Shown here: positions 7,939 through 17,486 of the stretch, piece after piece
How positions within the stretch are numbered: position 1 is the first letter of the stretch
How the letters are laid out: every line of letters begins with the position of its first letter
Assembly (NCBI GenBank): GCA_965279255.1
Contig: OZ257146.1
Coordinates: 1,612,001-1,676,000 of the forward strand
From: CAMFLJ01 sp965279255
Lineage (GTDB): Bacteria > Actinomycetota > Acidimicrobiia > Acidimicrobiales > Acidimicrobilacustridaceae
Reading direction: 5' to 3'
Length of the DNA: 64,000 nucleotides
Program-made: the position numbers and the translations under genes
Notes under the pieces: generated by a model
The model's database searches: none
What the model was told of the DNA's origin: nothing
The model's input: the letters and a program-made list of their open reading frames with translations, nothing else

Positions 7939-10497
7939 TCAGCGAGGGCGAGGGCGAGGACGGGGTGGCGACGCGGTCGACGGGTCGAGGGGCCAGTCGT
8001 GCTTGGGATAGCGGCCCGCCATGTCCTTGCGGACCTCCTTCCACGACCCGGCCCAGAAGCCGGGGAGGTCGGAGGTGATCTGCACCGGGCGGCCGGCGGG
8101 CGACAGCACCTGCACGGCCATCGGGACCCGGCCGTTGGCGACGGCAGGGTGCACCGTGGTGCCGAACAGGTCCTGGGCCCTCACCGCGATCGCGGGGAGC
8201 TCGCCGCGGTAGTCGACCGGGACCGAGCGTCCGCTGGCCACCACCACCGTGGTGGGCACCAGCCGGTCGAGCTCATGCACCCGATGGCGCCCGACGAGGT
8301 CGCGCAGCACGTTGCCCACGTCGATCCGTTCGAGGTCGCGGCGACCGGTGGCCCCGGCAAGCCGGGGGGCGAGCCACTCGTCGAGCGACTCGAGCAGGGC
8401 CTCGTCGCCGAGGTCGGGCCAGTCGCCGCCGAGGGCGGCGCGGGCGAAGCCCACCCGGGCCTGGAACACACGGTCGGCCTCACGCCACCCCAGCACGGCC
8501 AATCGGGTGGACCGGACCTGGTCGAGGAGGGCAGCGGTCGTCTCCTCCCCCGGTCGAGCCGGGCCCTCGACCGACGCGAGCACGATGGCCCCGAGACGGC
8601 GCTCCGAGCGCCGGCGCAGGTCGTCCCCGTCGTCGTCCCAGCCGAGCGTGACGGCCTCCTCGATCTCGTCGGCGAACGCGTCCTCCAGCTCGGCCCGGTC
8701 GAGGCCGGCGGCCACCCTGATCCGCAGGTCGTCGTCTCCGGGCTCCGGTCGCCCTCGAAGGGGCCCGAGCCCCGTTCGCGGCGAGTCGAGGTCGGCGACG
8801 ACGAGGAACGTCTCTCCGACCAGCGAGTCGCCGGACGGCAGCGCCGCCGAGGCACCGTTGCGGAGGCGGAAGCGGCGCTCGCCGCGCGCCTGGGCCACCC
8901 GGTCCGGATAGGCGAGGGCGAGCACCGGGCCGCAGAGCGCCAGGTCCTCGGCGGCGGGCTCGGCGGTCGGGACACCCAGCCGCTTCCTCAACTCCCCGGC
9001 GCGCCGGCGCACCAGCTGGAGGGCCCCGCGGTCGGCGGCGGGGTGGCTCGCCCGCGGGTCGAGGATCAGCCGCACCCGGTCGACGATCGCCGACGGCAGC
9101 TCCTCCGGCCGGCCCCGCAGCACGTCGCGCTCCTCGAGCAGCGCGGCCATGGCACAGGCGATCTGGCCCCGGCCCTGCGCGGCCGAGGCCACCACCATGT
9201 GGGCCAGCCGCGGGTGCACCGGCAGGGCGGCCATGGCCCGGCCGGCGTCGGTCACCCGATGCCCGGCGTCGAGGGCCCCCAGGGCGATGAGCAGCTCGTG
9301 GGCGTCGTCGAGCGCGGCTGCGGGCGGGGGGTCGAGGAAGGCGAGGCCCGCGGCGTCGGTCCCCCACAGCGCCAGCTCGAGGGCGAGGCCGGCGAGGTCG
9401 ACCGATTCGATCTCGGGGGGCGCGAAGGCCCGCCGATGGGCGTGCTCCCCTTCGGACCACAGCCGGTAGGCGACGCCCGGCGCGGTGCGTCCCGCCCGGC
9501 CGGCCCGCTGGTCGGCCGATGCCCGCGAGTTGGCTCCCGTGTGCAGCCGGGTGAGGCCGCTGCGAGCGTCGTAGCGGGGGCTGCGCACCTGACCGCTGTC
9601 GACGACGATCCGCACGCCGTCGACGGTGAGGCTCGTCTCGGCGATGTCGGTGGCCAACACGACACGACGACGCCCGGGCGGCGACGCGGCCAGAGCCAGG
9701 TCCTGCTCGGCGCGCGTCAGTTGGCCGAAGAGGGGTCGGATGTCGACGTCGCCCGGCACCGTGCCGGCGAGGGCGGAGCCGACCCGCCGGATGACGGCGG
9801 CCCCGGCGAGGAAGACAAGCACGTCCCCGTCGTCGGCCCCCAGGGCGTGTCGCACCGCGGCGGCGACCGCGTCGTCGAGGCGGGTGCGCGGATCAGGGGG
9901 GCGCCACCGCACGTCGACGGGATGGGACCGGCCGGCGCTCGCCACCACGGGCGCCGGGCCACCGTCGCCGCCGAGGAGGGCGGCGACCCGGTCGGTGTCG
10001 AGGGTGGCCGACATGGCCAGCACCCGCAGGTCGGGCCGCAGCACCGCACGGGCGTCGAGGGCGAGCGCCAGGGCGAGGTCGGTCTGGAGGTTGCGCTCGT
10101 GGATCTCGTCGAACACCACCAGGCCGACACCGGCGAGCGACGGGTCGTGCTGGAGGCGCCGGGTGAGGATCCCTTCGGTCACGACCTCGATCCGGGTGTC
10201 GGGCCCGACCTTTCGCTCGTCGCGGGTGCGGTAGCCGACGCTGGCGCCGGGCTGCTCGCCGAGCAGGCTCGCCATCCGGTCGGCGGCGGCCCGAGCGGCC
10301 AGGCGCCTCGGCTCGAGCACGACGATGCGGCCCTCGCCCAGCCACGGCTCGGCGAGCAGCCGCAGCGGGACGATGGTCGTCTTCCCGGCACCGGGCGGGG
10401 CGTGCAGGACGGCATGGCCGTGCTCGGAGAGAGCCGCCCGCAGCGCGTCGACGCAGCCCTCGACGGGCAGGTCGGTCGGCGGCGGGACAGGCGGCAT
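7939..10497 (-). CDS. hrpB: ATP-dependent helicase HrpB
   Basis: An 852-aa DEAH/RHA-type helicase. Walker A is APPGAGKTT at residues 33-41, motif II is DEIH at 130-133, motif III is SATLD, and motif VI contains QRAGRAGR. The large C-terminal portion with RDVLRGRP and a final KHDWPLDP is the HrpB-specific C-terminus. The role is poorly defined RNA or ribonucleoprotein remodelling in the cytoplasm. The open frame extends upstream over another gene's promoter; I chose the ATG at 10497 because the helicase homology starts there (PPVPPPTDLPV). A long open frame on the opposite strand is a codon-bias shadow. Confidence 0.92.
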   Translation of the reverse strand: MPPVPPPTDLPVEGCVDALRAALSEHGHAVLHAPPGAGKTTIVPLRLLAEPWLGEGRIVVLEPRRLAARAAADRMASLLGEQPGASVGYRTRDERKVGPDTRIEVVTEGILTRRLQHDPSLAGVGLVVFDEIHERNLQTDLALALALDARAVLRPDLRVLAMSATLDTDRVAALLGGDGGPAPVVASAGRSHPVDVRWRPPDPRTRLDDAVAAAVRHALGADDGDVLVFLAGAAVIRRVGSALAGTVPGDVDIRPLFGQLTRAEQDLALAASPPGRRRVVLATDIAETSLTVDGVRIVVDSGQVRSPRYDARSGLTRLHTGANSRASADQRAGRAGRTAPGVAYRLWSEGEHAHRRAFAPPEIESVDLAGLALELALWGTDAAGLAFLDPPPAAALDDAHELLIALGALDAGHRVTDAGRAMAALPVHPRLAHMVVASAAQGRGQIACAMAALLEERDVLRGRPEELPSAIVDRVRLILDPRASHPAADRGALQLVRRRAGELRKRLGVPTAEPAAEDLALCGPVLALAYPDRVAQARGERRFRLRNGASAALPSGDSLVGETFLVVADLDSPRTGLGPLRGRPEPGDDDLRIRVAAGLDRAELEDAFADEIEEAVTLGWDDDGDDLRRRSERRLGAIVLASVEGPARPGEETTAALLDQVRSTRLAVLGWREADRVFQARVGFARAALGGDWPDLGDEALLESLDEWLAPRLAGATGRRDLERIDVGNVLRDLVGRHRVHELDRLVPTTVVVASGRSVPVDYRGELPAIAVRAQDLFGTTVHPAVANGRVPMAVQVLSPAGRPVQITSDLPGFWAGSWKEVRKDMAGRYPKHDWPLDPSTASPPRPRPRPR

Positions 10498-10600
10498 CCG
10501 GAGCAGTCTCGCCGCTCGAACCAGTTCCGGCGGTCGCTCACCCCCGCTGTCGGGCCCGCATAGGCTCGCCGCTTCGCTCACACGATCCGGGGGGATCTCC

Positions 10601-11410
10601 ATGGCACGCCTCGACGGCAAGGTCGCGTTCATCACCGGTGCAGCACGGGGCCAGGGCCGGTCACACGCCGTCCGGCTGGCCAACGAGGGGGCCGACGTCA
10701 TCATCAGTGACATCTGCGCTCCCGTCGGCAGCAACGGGATCATCCCCTCCACCCCCGAGGACCTCGAGCAGACGGTGAAGGAGGTCGAGGCCACGGGCCG
10801 CCGGGTGGTGTGGGGCCAGGTCGACGTCCGGGACCTCGACGCGCTCAAGGCCCTGGCCGACCGGGGGGCGAGCGAGCTCGGCCACATCGACGTCGTCGTG
10901 GCCAACGCCGGGATCCTGACCTGGGCCCGTTCCCACGAGCTCACCGAGGAGCAGTGGCAGGACGTCATCGACGTGAACCTGACCGGCGCCTTCAAGACGG
11001 TGCAGGCCACGCTGCCCCACCTCCTGGCTCAGGGCACCGGCGGCTCGATCATCGTGACCAGCTCCTCGGCCGGGCTCAAGGGCCAGCCGTTCACGCTCTC
11101 GTACACCGCGGCCAAGCACGGGGTCGTCGGCCTCGTCAACGCCCTGGCCATCGAGTACGGCGACGCCAACATCCGGGCCAACAGCGTGCACCCGTGTGGC
11201 GTGAGCACCCCGATGGGCGACGCCGCCGGGATGATGGAGCTCATCACCGAGCGGGCGGAGACGGTGGGCCCGGTGTTCATGAACACCCTCCCCGTCGAGT
11301 TCATCGAGCCCGACGACGTCTCTGGCGTGGTGGCCTTCCTCGCCAGCGACGACGCCAGGTACGTCACCGGCATGCAGATGAAGGTCGACGCCGGCACCAT
11401 CGGCCGCTGA
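10601..11410 (+). CDS. Mycofactocin-type short-chain dehydrogenase
   Basis: A 269-aa SDR with the cofactor loop GAARGQGRSHA, VANAGILTW, and catalytic SYTAAKHGVV. After the second beta strand it carries an insertion (SDICAPVGSNG through PEDLEQTVKEVEA, residues ~36-60). That insertion marks the mycofactocin-coupled SDR subfamily, whose members hold NAD tightly and pass electrons to mycofactocin. If so, the cell should make mycofactocin; the mft genes are not in this window. Start ATG has GGGGGGA upstream. A hairpin terminator follows. Confidence 0.85.
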   Translation: MARLDGKVAFITGAARGQGRSHAVRLANEGADVIISDICAPVGSNGIIPSTPEDLEQTVKEVEATGRRVVWGQVDVRDLDALKALADRGASELGHIDVVVANAGILTWARSHELTEEQWQDVIDVNLTGAFKTVQATLPHLLAQGTGGSIIVTSSSAGLKGQPFTLSYTAAKHGVVGLVNALAIEYGDANIRANSVHPCGVSTPMGDAAGMMELITERAETVGPVFMNTLPVEFIEPDDVSGVVAFLASDDARYVTGMQMKVDAGTIGR

Positions 11411-11438
11411 CCGCCCCTTCGGCGACGCCGAGGCCTGG

Positions 11439-11460
11439 GACCTGCCGGGATCGGCAGGTC
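11439..11460. terminator. Intergenic hairpin between convergent genes
   Basis: Perfect 8-bp stem GACCTGCC / GGCAGGTC with a 6-base loop, lying between the mycofactocin-type SDR (+) and the VWA gene (-). It lacks a strong T-run on either side (TTCGTC to the right), so it may act as a weak bidirectional terminator. Confidence 0.55.
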
Positions 11461-11464
11461 TTCG

Positions 11465-13354
11465 TCAGAAGTAGCCGCTCAGCTCCTCGATCACCGCTGC
11501 GAGGTTCTCCTCGGTCGAGCCCTGGAATTCGGCACGGGTGGCTTCGGCCAGGATCCGGCCGATCTGGATGTCGGCTTCGCCGAACCCCAGGAAGAAGACC
11601 TGGACCTCGTGCGTCTTGTCGACGAGAAGGCTCTCGCCGCGCACTGCCTCCGGGGCCAGCTGGTGCCCCTTGCTGTCGACAGCAGACTGCCCATCCGTCC
11701 CATCGAACGACGTGATCGCATCCTCGTCATCGGCCCTCATCGAGACGATCTCGTCGAGTGCACGCCCGGCGTTGGCTTCGCCGTCGCTGAGGACGACGAC
11801 GGCCCGCGTGGCACCCGCGTCGGCCGATGCCCCGGCACTCACCGCCACCCCCCTTGCGACGCCGTCGAAGAGCGCCGTCACCCCGCTGGCCTCGAGGCCG
11901 TCGATCGCATCGGCGAGGTCCAACCTGATCTCGTCGAGGGGACCCGGCGGCACCAGGGTCACCACCTTCTCGGGATCGGAGAAGGCCACGAGGCCCACCT
12001 GGCTGGCGCTGCCGGCCGCTCCGGCGGCCGACATGGCGTCGAGAACCCGCTCGAGCCCCTCCTTCACGTTCTCGAGCCGCTGGCCACTCATCGAGGAGGA
12101 GACATCGACCACGAAGGTTACGACGGCCGGCTTCTTCACCGAGCCCCAGGAGTCGAGGATCCTGCTCAGCACATCGGGTGCGACGGCACCGGGCTCGATG
12201 AACGCGTCCGGCGGCTCGGCACTGAGGCCCCACCGCTCGAACTGCTCGGGGTCGACCTGGAGCGGTGTGCCCGCCGCGGGCCGGAACCCGTGGTCGATGA
12301 ACGCCTGCTGCTGCCGGTCCGCTCGCAGGAAACGGGTCCACTCGTCGGCCCCGTCGATCTGCTCGGCCGTCACCCACGATGCATCGACCACCGCTGCCGG
12401 GTGGGCGTTCAGAACCGACCCCTCCTCCGGGTAGATCATCACCAGGTCCGCGTCCGTCACCGCTGGCTGCTCGGTCCCGTCGGCGCCGATCACCTTTTCG
12501 GTGCCTTGCTTCAGGCTGACCAGGTTGTCCTCCGGCATCAGGAAGAAGTGACCGGCCCGCGGGCCCTGGGCGATCTTGGTGTTGAGCGGGATGGTGCCCG
12601 GCATGTAGTGGTCGACCAGGCCCTGGAAGCCGCGCACTGACGCCGCGACATCGGCCTGCTCGACGTCGGCCACGGTGAGGTCCGCCGCCGACGAACGCCC
12701 AGCCGCCATGAGATAGAGCGACACCAGGACGTTGCGGCCCGACGTCGAGGTGGCCGGGTTGGTGAAGGCGAGCAGGGGCTCGGTGCCCCACCCCCGCCCC
12801 CGGCAGGCGGGATGGCTCGCCCACCCCTTGGGATCGTTCAGGAGGTCGACCAGCGTCTGGTACCCCACTGACTGGTCCAGCCAATCGAGGCATTCGGCCA
12901 TCTCCCGGTAGGTGACGATGCCCAGCCACGTCTCAGCGATGTGCGGGGCGCCGGCGACGTCGACCACCGGGGTGCCCACCTCGGTGTTGACGTCCGTCAG
13001 CCAGTCCGACGACTGGGGCGTCAGGATCGTCGGGTCGGGCGCCCGACCGCCGTCGGCGCCTTTGCAGTGCTGCTCGGCGCCGTCTCCGGTCACGCGTCCC
13101 GCCAGATCGCCGGCCTGGACCGCCGAGTCGCACGACACCACGACCACCTCGATGGGGTCACCGGAGTCGGTCTCGTGGTCCTCACGGTTGAAGCGCTCCG
13201 CCATTGCTGGCAGCAGCCCCTCGCGCATGAGGTGGCTGTTCGACCACTGGACCACCACCACGGGCTGGTGGTCGCTCGCCAGGACCTGGCGGGTCACCAG
13301 CGACGCAGCCAGCACCGCGCCGAGGAGTGCGATGCACAGAGCCAGCCGCTTCAT
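11465..13354 (-). CDS. Secreted/anchored protein with substrate-binding-like and VWA domains
   Basis: A 629-aa protein. Residues 1-26 are a signal peptide or N-terminal anchor (MKRLALCIALLGAVLAASLV). Residues ~30-390 look like a periplasmic substrate-binding fold: VVVVQWSNSHL, ERFNRE, then LLAFTNPATSTSGRNVLVSLY and AFIDHGFRPA. From ~405 comes a von Willebrand factor A domain with a complete MIDAS: D417-x-S-x-S in FVVDVSSSMSG, a Thr in ASGVTALFDGVA and D in VVLSDGEANAG. The same fusion occurs in TelA/Ter-associated gene clusters. Its ATG overlaps the TelA stop (ATGA), so the two are translationally coupled. Probable role: extracytoplasmic metal-dependent sensing or adhesion feeding the kinase operon (inference). 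Confidence 0.8.
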   Translation of the reverse strand: MKRLALCIALLGAVLAASLVTRQVLASDHQPVVVVQWSNSHLMREGLLPAMAERFNREDHETDSGDPIEVVVVSCDSAVQAGDLAGRVTGDGAEQHCKGADGGRAPDPTILTPQSSDWLTDVNTEVGTPVVDVAGAPHIAETWLGIVTYREMAECLDWLDQSVGYQTLVDLLNDPKGWASHPACRGRGWGTEPLLAFTNPATSTSGRNVLVSLYLMAAGRSSAADLTVADVEQADVAASVRGFQGLVDHYMPGTIPLNTKIAQGPRAGHFFLMPEDNLVSLKQGTEKVIGADGTEQPAVTDADLVMIYPEEGSVLNAHPAAVVDASWVTAEQIDGADEWTRFLRADRQQQAFIDHGFRPAAGTPLQVDPEQFERWGLSAEPPDAFIEPGAVAPDVLSRILDSWGSVKKPAVVTFVVDVSSSMSGQRLENVKEGLERVLDAMSAAGAAGSASQVGLVAFSDPEKVVTLVPPGPLDEIRLDLADAIDGLEASGVTALFDGVARGVAVSAGASADAGATRAVVVLSDGEANAGRALDEIVSMRADDEDAITSFDGTDGQSAVDSKGHQLAPEAVRGESLLVDKTHEVQVFFLGFGEADIQIGRILAEATRAEFQGSTEENLAAVIEELSGYF

Positions 13355-14511
13355 CTCCCGCCCTCCTCGAGCCCATGGACATGAGCGCCGAGCTCCCGGG
13401 TGAGCACGGTCAGCTCATCGACGTTGCGTCGGGAGGCGACGATGCCGTCCTCACGCAGGTGGCTGGCCGCATCGAGCGCAGCCAACAGCTCGTGGTGGGC
13501 CTCGGTGAGCTTGTCGATCGCCACCACCGGTTCGCTGTACAGATCACCGATGGCCTCGGTCTGGGATCGGATGGCCTGCGCGTTCTGCAGGATCATGTCG
13601 CCGAGGAAGGCCCGGGTGCGCTCGGTCGCCTCCCGCACCCGCTCCTGACGGGCAAGAGCCGCCTGGATCGCCAGGCCGATCGTCACCACGTTGGTGGCCA
13701 GGGCCAACGTGCGGTCGACCGCTTGGCCGAGGCGGTTGTTGTTCTGGCGGGTGAGCTCGATGCTGACGAAGAACTGCGTGTGCACGGTCTCCATCGCCCG
13801 GAGGTCCTGCACACGGATGGCGACGTCGTGGGCCGCCGCCTGGATCCGGTCCCGCTCCAGCTCGTCGGTGGTCTCCGCCAGCAACGCCTCCAGCAGCTGG
13901 AGCACCATCGCAGCGAAGTACGCCTGGCGTTCGACCGCCGCCTGCTGGACCTCCACGTCCTCGTACAGGCGACGGAGCTCGACGTTGTCACGGCCGAGCA
14001 GCGCCCGGCCCTCCCGCAGGCGGCTCTCGATGACCGCGATCTGCCGCGACACGGGTTCGTACCGGAGAGCGATGCGCTTGAGGGCCCTCACCATGGCGTT
14101 GTCCCGCATGAAGGGGAGGGCGCCGATCGTGCGGCCCCACAGGGTGCGCTGCTCGAGGTCGGGGTTGACCCGGTCGAGTGCCAGGCGCAGGTCCATGAGC
14201 CCCCCGGCGACGTCGCGGCTGGAGCCCTGCTCGTCGAGGAAGGTGGCCAGGCGGGTCTTCACCAGTTCGAGCTGGCGTCCGGCGTTGCGCTGGGACTGGA
14301 GGCCCAGCCCGGTCACCTCGTCGAGCACGGCCAGCTGCCGGGCACCGCTCGAGGCACCGACCGCGGCGACCAACCGGTCGGCCTGCTCGCGCATCGTGGA
14401 AACGTCGTCATCGGTCATCGCTCCGGGTGGAGCGACGGCGTCGATCGCCAGTGCGACGGACGGCAGCGGGGGCCTCGCCGCCTCGCCTGGGAGCTCGGTC
14501 TCATCGGTCAT
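13351..14511 (-). CDS. telA: TelA/KlaA family (toxic anion resistance) protein
   Basis: A 386-aa, highly helical, predicted cytoplasmic protein with TelA-family landmarks: EVTGLGLQSQRNAGRQ, the TLWGRTIGALPFMRD turn, RLYEDVEVQQ and ATNVVTIGLAIQAALARQ near the C-terminus. TelA proteins were named for tellurite resistance; their biochemistry is unresolved and they are often linked to stress signalling and envelope homeostasis. The start lies 21 bases after the kinase stop and the end overlaps the VWA start, placing it centrally in a four-gene operon. No TerD-family gene is nearby. Confidence 0.85.
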   Translation of the reverse strand: MTDETELPGEAARPPLPSVALAIDAVAPPGAMTDDDVSTMREQADRLVAAVGASSGARQLAVLDEVTGLGLQSQRNAGRQLELVKTRLATFLDEQGSSRDVAGGLMDLRLALDRVNPDLEQRTLWGRTIGALPFMRDNAMVRALKRIALRYEPVSRQIAVIESRLREGRALLGRDNVELRRLYEDVEVQQAAVERQAYFAAMVLQLLEALLAETTDELERDRIQAAAHDVAIRVQDLRAMETVHTQFFVSIELTRQNNNRLGQAVDRTLALATNVVTIGLAIQAALARQERVREATERTRAFLGDMILQNAQAIRSQTEAIGDLYSEPVVAIDKLTEAHHELLAALDAASHLREDGIVASRRNVDELTVLTRELGAHVHGLEEGGR

Positions 14512-14532
14512 CGTCCTCTCCCTTCTCCTCGC

Positions 14533-16767
14533 TCAGCCCTCGTAGCCGAGGCGCCGGAGCTCGTCCTGGACCTCTCGGACCCGACGGATCGTCGACTGCA
14601 ACGTCTCCACGACCGCGTCGACGTCTCCCTGGGTGTCGCCCGCACGGACCGACGCGATCTCGATGCGGGCCTCCGCCAGGGCTGCGGTGCAGCGCTCGGC
14701 CTCGAAGACGAGGTCGCGTGTCCGGTGGCGGGCGTCGTCGTGACGGGCGAGCAGCTGACGATGCGCCGTCAGGCGCTGCTCGTCTCGGGCCTTCGATCGA
14801 TCATCGTCGTAGATCCCGGCCTCGACCCGGTCCTCGATCTCGCTGAGCTCGGCATCGAGGCGGCGCCGCTGAGGGCCATCGGCGAACTCCAGCAGCTCCA
14901 GGGCATCGGAGAGGGCGCTCATCCCGCGGCGGTAGGTCTCGTCGGCCAGGTCTCCGAGCAACGGGGAGATCGAGATCGATGGGCGTGACCCGGCCCGGCC
15001 GAGCAGACCGACGATCGCATCGTGCTCGTCCCCCAGGCCCTCGAGCACCACCGCGGCCTGCCGGCCGTCAGCCGACTCGAGAGACGCGAAGGACGCCTCG
15101 AGCCGACGCCGGCTGTCGACCCGCTCTCGGGCGAGGTCCTCGGCCCGATCGACCGACTCGCGCTCGAGTCGGGCGTCCTCCTGCTCGGCCCTCGTGCGGG
15201 AGACGGCGGCGGAGTAGCGCCAGGAGAACGACACGACCGCCACCGCCAGGGCGCCCGCGGCGACCGCCGCAGAGAGGGTGGCGAACCCGATCTCGGAGGA
15301 CAGGACCAGCAGGACGATGAGAGCCATACCGGCGACGGTCAGCGCCGTGAGGGTGACGGGGTCGAGCAGTGCATCGACGGCGAGTCGGAACCGACCGGGT
15401 CGCCGGCTCTCGGATGTAGGGCCCGGCGCCGTCACTTCCCGTCCGAGCGGACCCTGCCTCTCCGCCGCCGCGGTGTGCTCCTGGCCGGGACGGGTGACCC
15501 CGAACAGCGTCATCGGCTGGCGCAGCCAGTCAGCCTCCACGATCCCGAGGGGCACGATGCTCACCGTCGCCCCGACCAACCCGACGAGGAATTCGGCAGT
15601 CGACTCCGCCACCACGGTCGATCCGGGAGCAGCGAGCGCCCGGAGCCGGACGACGCTGTCGACGACCCCACCGGTGTAGAGGCCGTCGACCAACGTCGCC
15701 TCACCCACGGCCAGGGCCGCCCGGAGCTGCACCGCTCCCCCTCCGGGCAGCTGCTCCAGCGCGCACCGCTCGTGGAGCTCGATGCCGGCAAGGGCCGCCG
15801 ACGAGGCCTGCCGGAACACAGCAAGGGTGCGATCGCCCTCGTTCATGGTCGTCACGACCCGACCGCCGTTGCGCTCCACGACCTCGTCGCGGATGTCCCG
15901 CAGGCGCTGCATCATCGCCCTGGTCTCCTCGGGATCGAGGTCCCAGTGCCGCGCCACGTCGGCGACTTCCAGGGCGAGGTACGCCACGACGCCTGTCGGG
16001 TACTCGGATCGTCGGGCGTGCCGCAGGCTCTCGACCAGACGACCAGCGGATGTGGGACGCTTCTCGGGGTCGATCGCCATCCCCGTTCGCAGGACCCGGG
16101 CGACGGCGCCGCGCAGAGGTGGATCGACAGAGCGCAGTGCCGGCGGTGACGACGACGGCGCCTCGCCGTCCAGGAGCGTGATCGCGGTCGCCGCCAGGCC
16201 GAAGACGTCGGCCGCAGGTCCCGGCTTATCCCCTGCCAGCACCTCGGGCGCGACATAGCCCGGAGTCCCGAGGCCATCTCCGGCCTGGGCCCCGGCGATG
16301 TCGAAGTCGACCAACACGATCCTGCCCCCGGCACTGACCAGGTTGGAGGGCTTCACGTCGCCGTGAACGATCGGCGGCTGGTGGGCATGGAGATGGTCGA
16401 GCGCGTCTGCGACCTGGGCGAGAGTGTCGATCACCTCGTCGAGCGGGAGGCCCGGGTCACCCCGGTCGTCGAGGGCCTGCTGGAGGTCGACGCCGTCGAC
16501 CCAGTTCATGACGAGCACGTAGCGGCTCTGATCCTCGGTGAAGAAGTCACCTCGGACGACCGGCAGCCCCGGATGCGGCGAGATCTGCATCAGGAGCCGG
16601 GCTTCGGTGAGCAACCGCTCCCGGCTGCCCTCCGTGACCGGATGAACCTTGAGCGCAACCGTCCGGTCGTGCACCCGGTCGATCGCCTGGACCACCGATG
16701 AGCGAGGGCCGACGCTCACCGTCCGAACCAACTCGTAGCGTCCGCCGAGGACCTCGGACTCAGCCAT
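14533..16767 (-). CDS. Membrane Ser/Thr protein kinase with degenerate class III cyclase-homology domain
   Basis: A 744-aa protein in several parts. Residues ~10-250 are a Hanks-type kinase: K40 in VALKV, E55 of helix C, HGDVKPSN at 135-142 (catalytic D137, HGD instead of HRD), DFD instead of DFG at 154-156, and TPGYVAPEVLAG. Residues ~258-425 match the adenylate/guanylate cyclase homology domain (NGGRVVTTMNEGDRTLAVF, LRAALAVGEATLVDG) but lack the metal-binding Asp pair, so this part probably binds or regulates rather than cyclises. Two transmembrane helices follow (~473-490, ~494-515), then a ~220-residue charged coiled-coil region. The ATG at 16767 overlaps the end of the FHA gene by 8 bases; a start ten codons earlier is possible. 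Confidence 0.83.
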   Translation of the reverse strand: MAESEVLGGRYELVRTVSVGPRSSVVQAIDRVHDRTVALKVHPVTEGSRERLLTEARLLMQISPHPGLPVVRGDFFTEDQSRYVLVMNWVDGVDLQQALDDRGDPGLPLDEVIDTLAQVADALDHLHAHQPPIVHGDVKPSNLVSAGGRIVLVDFDIAGAQAGDGLGTPGYVAPEVLAGDKPGPAADVFGLAATAITLLDGEAPSSSPPALRSVDPPLRGAVARVLRTGMAIDPEKRPTSAGRLVESLRHARRSEYPTGVVAYLALEVADVARHWDLDPEETRAMMQRLRDIRDEVVERNGGRVVTTMNEGDRTLAVFRQASSAALAGIELHERCALEQLPGGGAVQLRAALAVGEATLVDGLYTGGVVDSVVRLRALAAPGSTVVAESTAEFLVGLVGATVSIVPLGIVEADWLRQPMTLFGVTRPGQEHTAAAERQGPLGREVTAPGPTSESRRPGRFRLAVDALLDPVTLTALTVAGMALIVLLVLSSEIGFATLSAAVAAGALAVAVVSFSWRYSAAVSRTRAEQEDARLERESVDRAEDLARERVDSRRRLEASFASLESADGRQAAVVLEGLGDEHDAIVGLLGRAGSRPSISISPLLGDLADETYRRGMSALSDALELLEFADGPQRRRLDAELSEIEDRVEAGIYDDDRSKARDEQRLTAHRQLLARHDDARHRTRDLVFEAERCTAALAEARIEIASVRAGDTQGDVDAVVETLQSTIRRVREVQDELRRLGYEG

Positions 16768-17389
16768 GACCGCCGGCCCGCTCCGGCGGAGGCGCATCGA
16801 GATCGGCGAAGGTCACCGCGCCACACCGCACCGCTTCGTTGGCCAGAGCGACCCTCCGTCCGCCTTCGGCACCGGCGGCGTGCACCCCGAACTTGTCGTA
16901 GAGGTTGCTGAGATGGGCCTGCACAGCGTTCTTGCCGATGAAGAGTCGCTCGGCGATCTCCCGTACCGACGCCGGGGGCTGGAAGGCCCGGTGCGACAGG
17001 AGTGGCCGACAGAGCTCCACCAGAACTCGGCGCTCCATGCGGGTGATGTTCGTCGGTGGGGCCGCAAGGGCGTCGGTGACGGGACGGCCGACATCGGCAC
17101 CGTCCCTAAACACCAACCGGGTGCGCCCCAGCTGCAACTCGTCTCCGTCACGCAGGAGGCGCTGGCCCGCCAGGCGCTCGCCGCCGACACTGGTCCCGTT
17201 GCGGGACCCGAGGTCGCGAACCAGCCAGTTCCGGCCGACCGAGTCGAGCACCGCATGGATCCGGGACACCGTGGGGTCCGGAAGGACGAGATCGACGGAT
17301 TCGGAGTCCGAACCGATGGTGATCGAGGCCCCCCGTAGCCTGACCACCTGGTCGCGGCCCCGCTCGCTCCACACCTCGAGCGCAGGCAT
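16760..17389 (-). CDS. FHA-domain protein with C-terminal LuxR-like HTH
   Basis: A 209-aa protein. Residues ~5-95 are an FHA phosphothreonine-binding domain: ITIGSDSESVDLVLPD, VSRIHA and LGSRNGTSVGGERL contain the conserved Gly, Ser, Arg-His and Asn-Gly positions. Residues ~120-190 look like a winged or LuxR-type helix-turn-helix (ASVREIAERLFIGKNAVQAHLSNLYDKFG). It is likely a transcription factor that docks on phosphothreonine made by the downstream kinase, giving a two-protein switch. The ATG at 17389 is preceded by AAGGGGACGGTG. It is the first gene of the FHA-kinase-TelA-VWA operon. Confidence 0.85.
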   Translation of the reverse strand: MPALEVWSERGRDQVVRLRGASITIGSDSESVDLVLPDPTVSRIHAVLDSVGRNWLVRDLGSRNGTSVGGERLAGQRLLRDGDELQLGRTRLVFRDGADVGRPVTDALAAPPTNITRMERRVLVELCRPLLSHRAFQPPASVREIAERLFIGKNAVQAHLSNLYDKFGVHAAGAEGGRRVALANEAVRCGAVTFADLDAPPPERAGGHG

Positions 17390-17486
17390 CACCGTCCCCT
17401 TCTCAGAGACCGCCCCCCGACGGCAGCAACGGGTACCTCGGTCACTGTGCCACATCGGCCGTCGCCGTGGGCGGGACAGGGCCGCC

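Noticed and set aside
7603..10563. 986-codon open frame on the plus strand opposite hrpB
   Set aside because: Gly/Arg/His-rich low-complexity translation with no domain; it is the codon-bias shadow of the HrpB frame.
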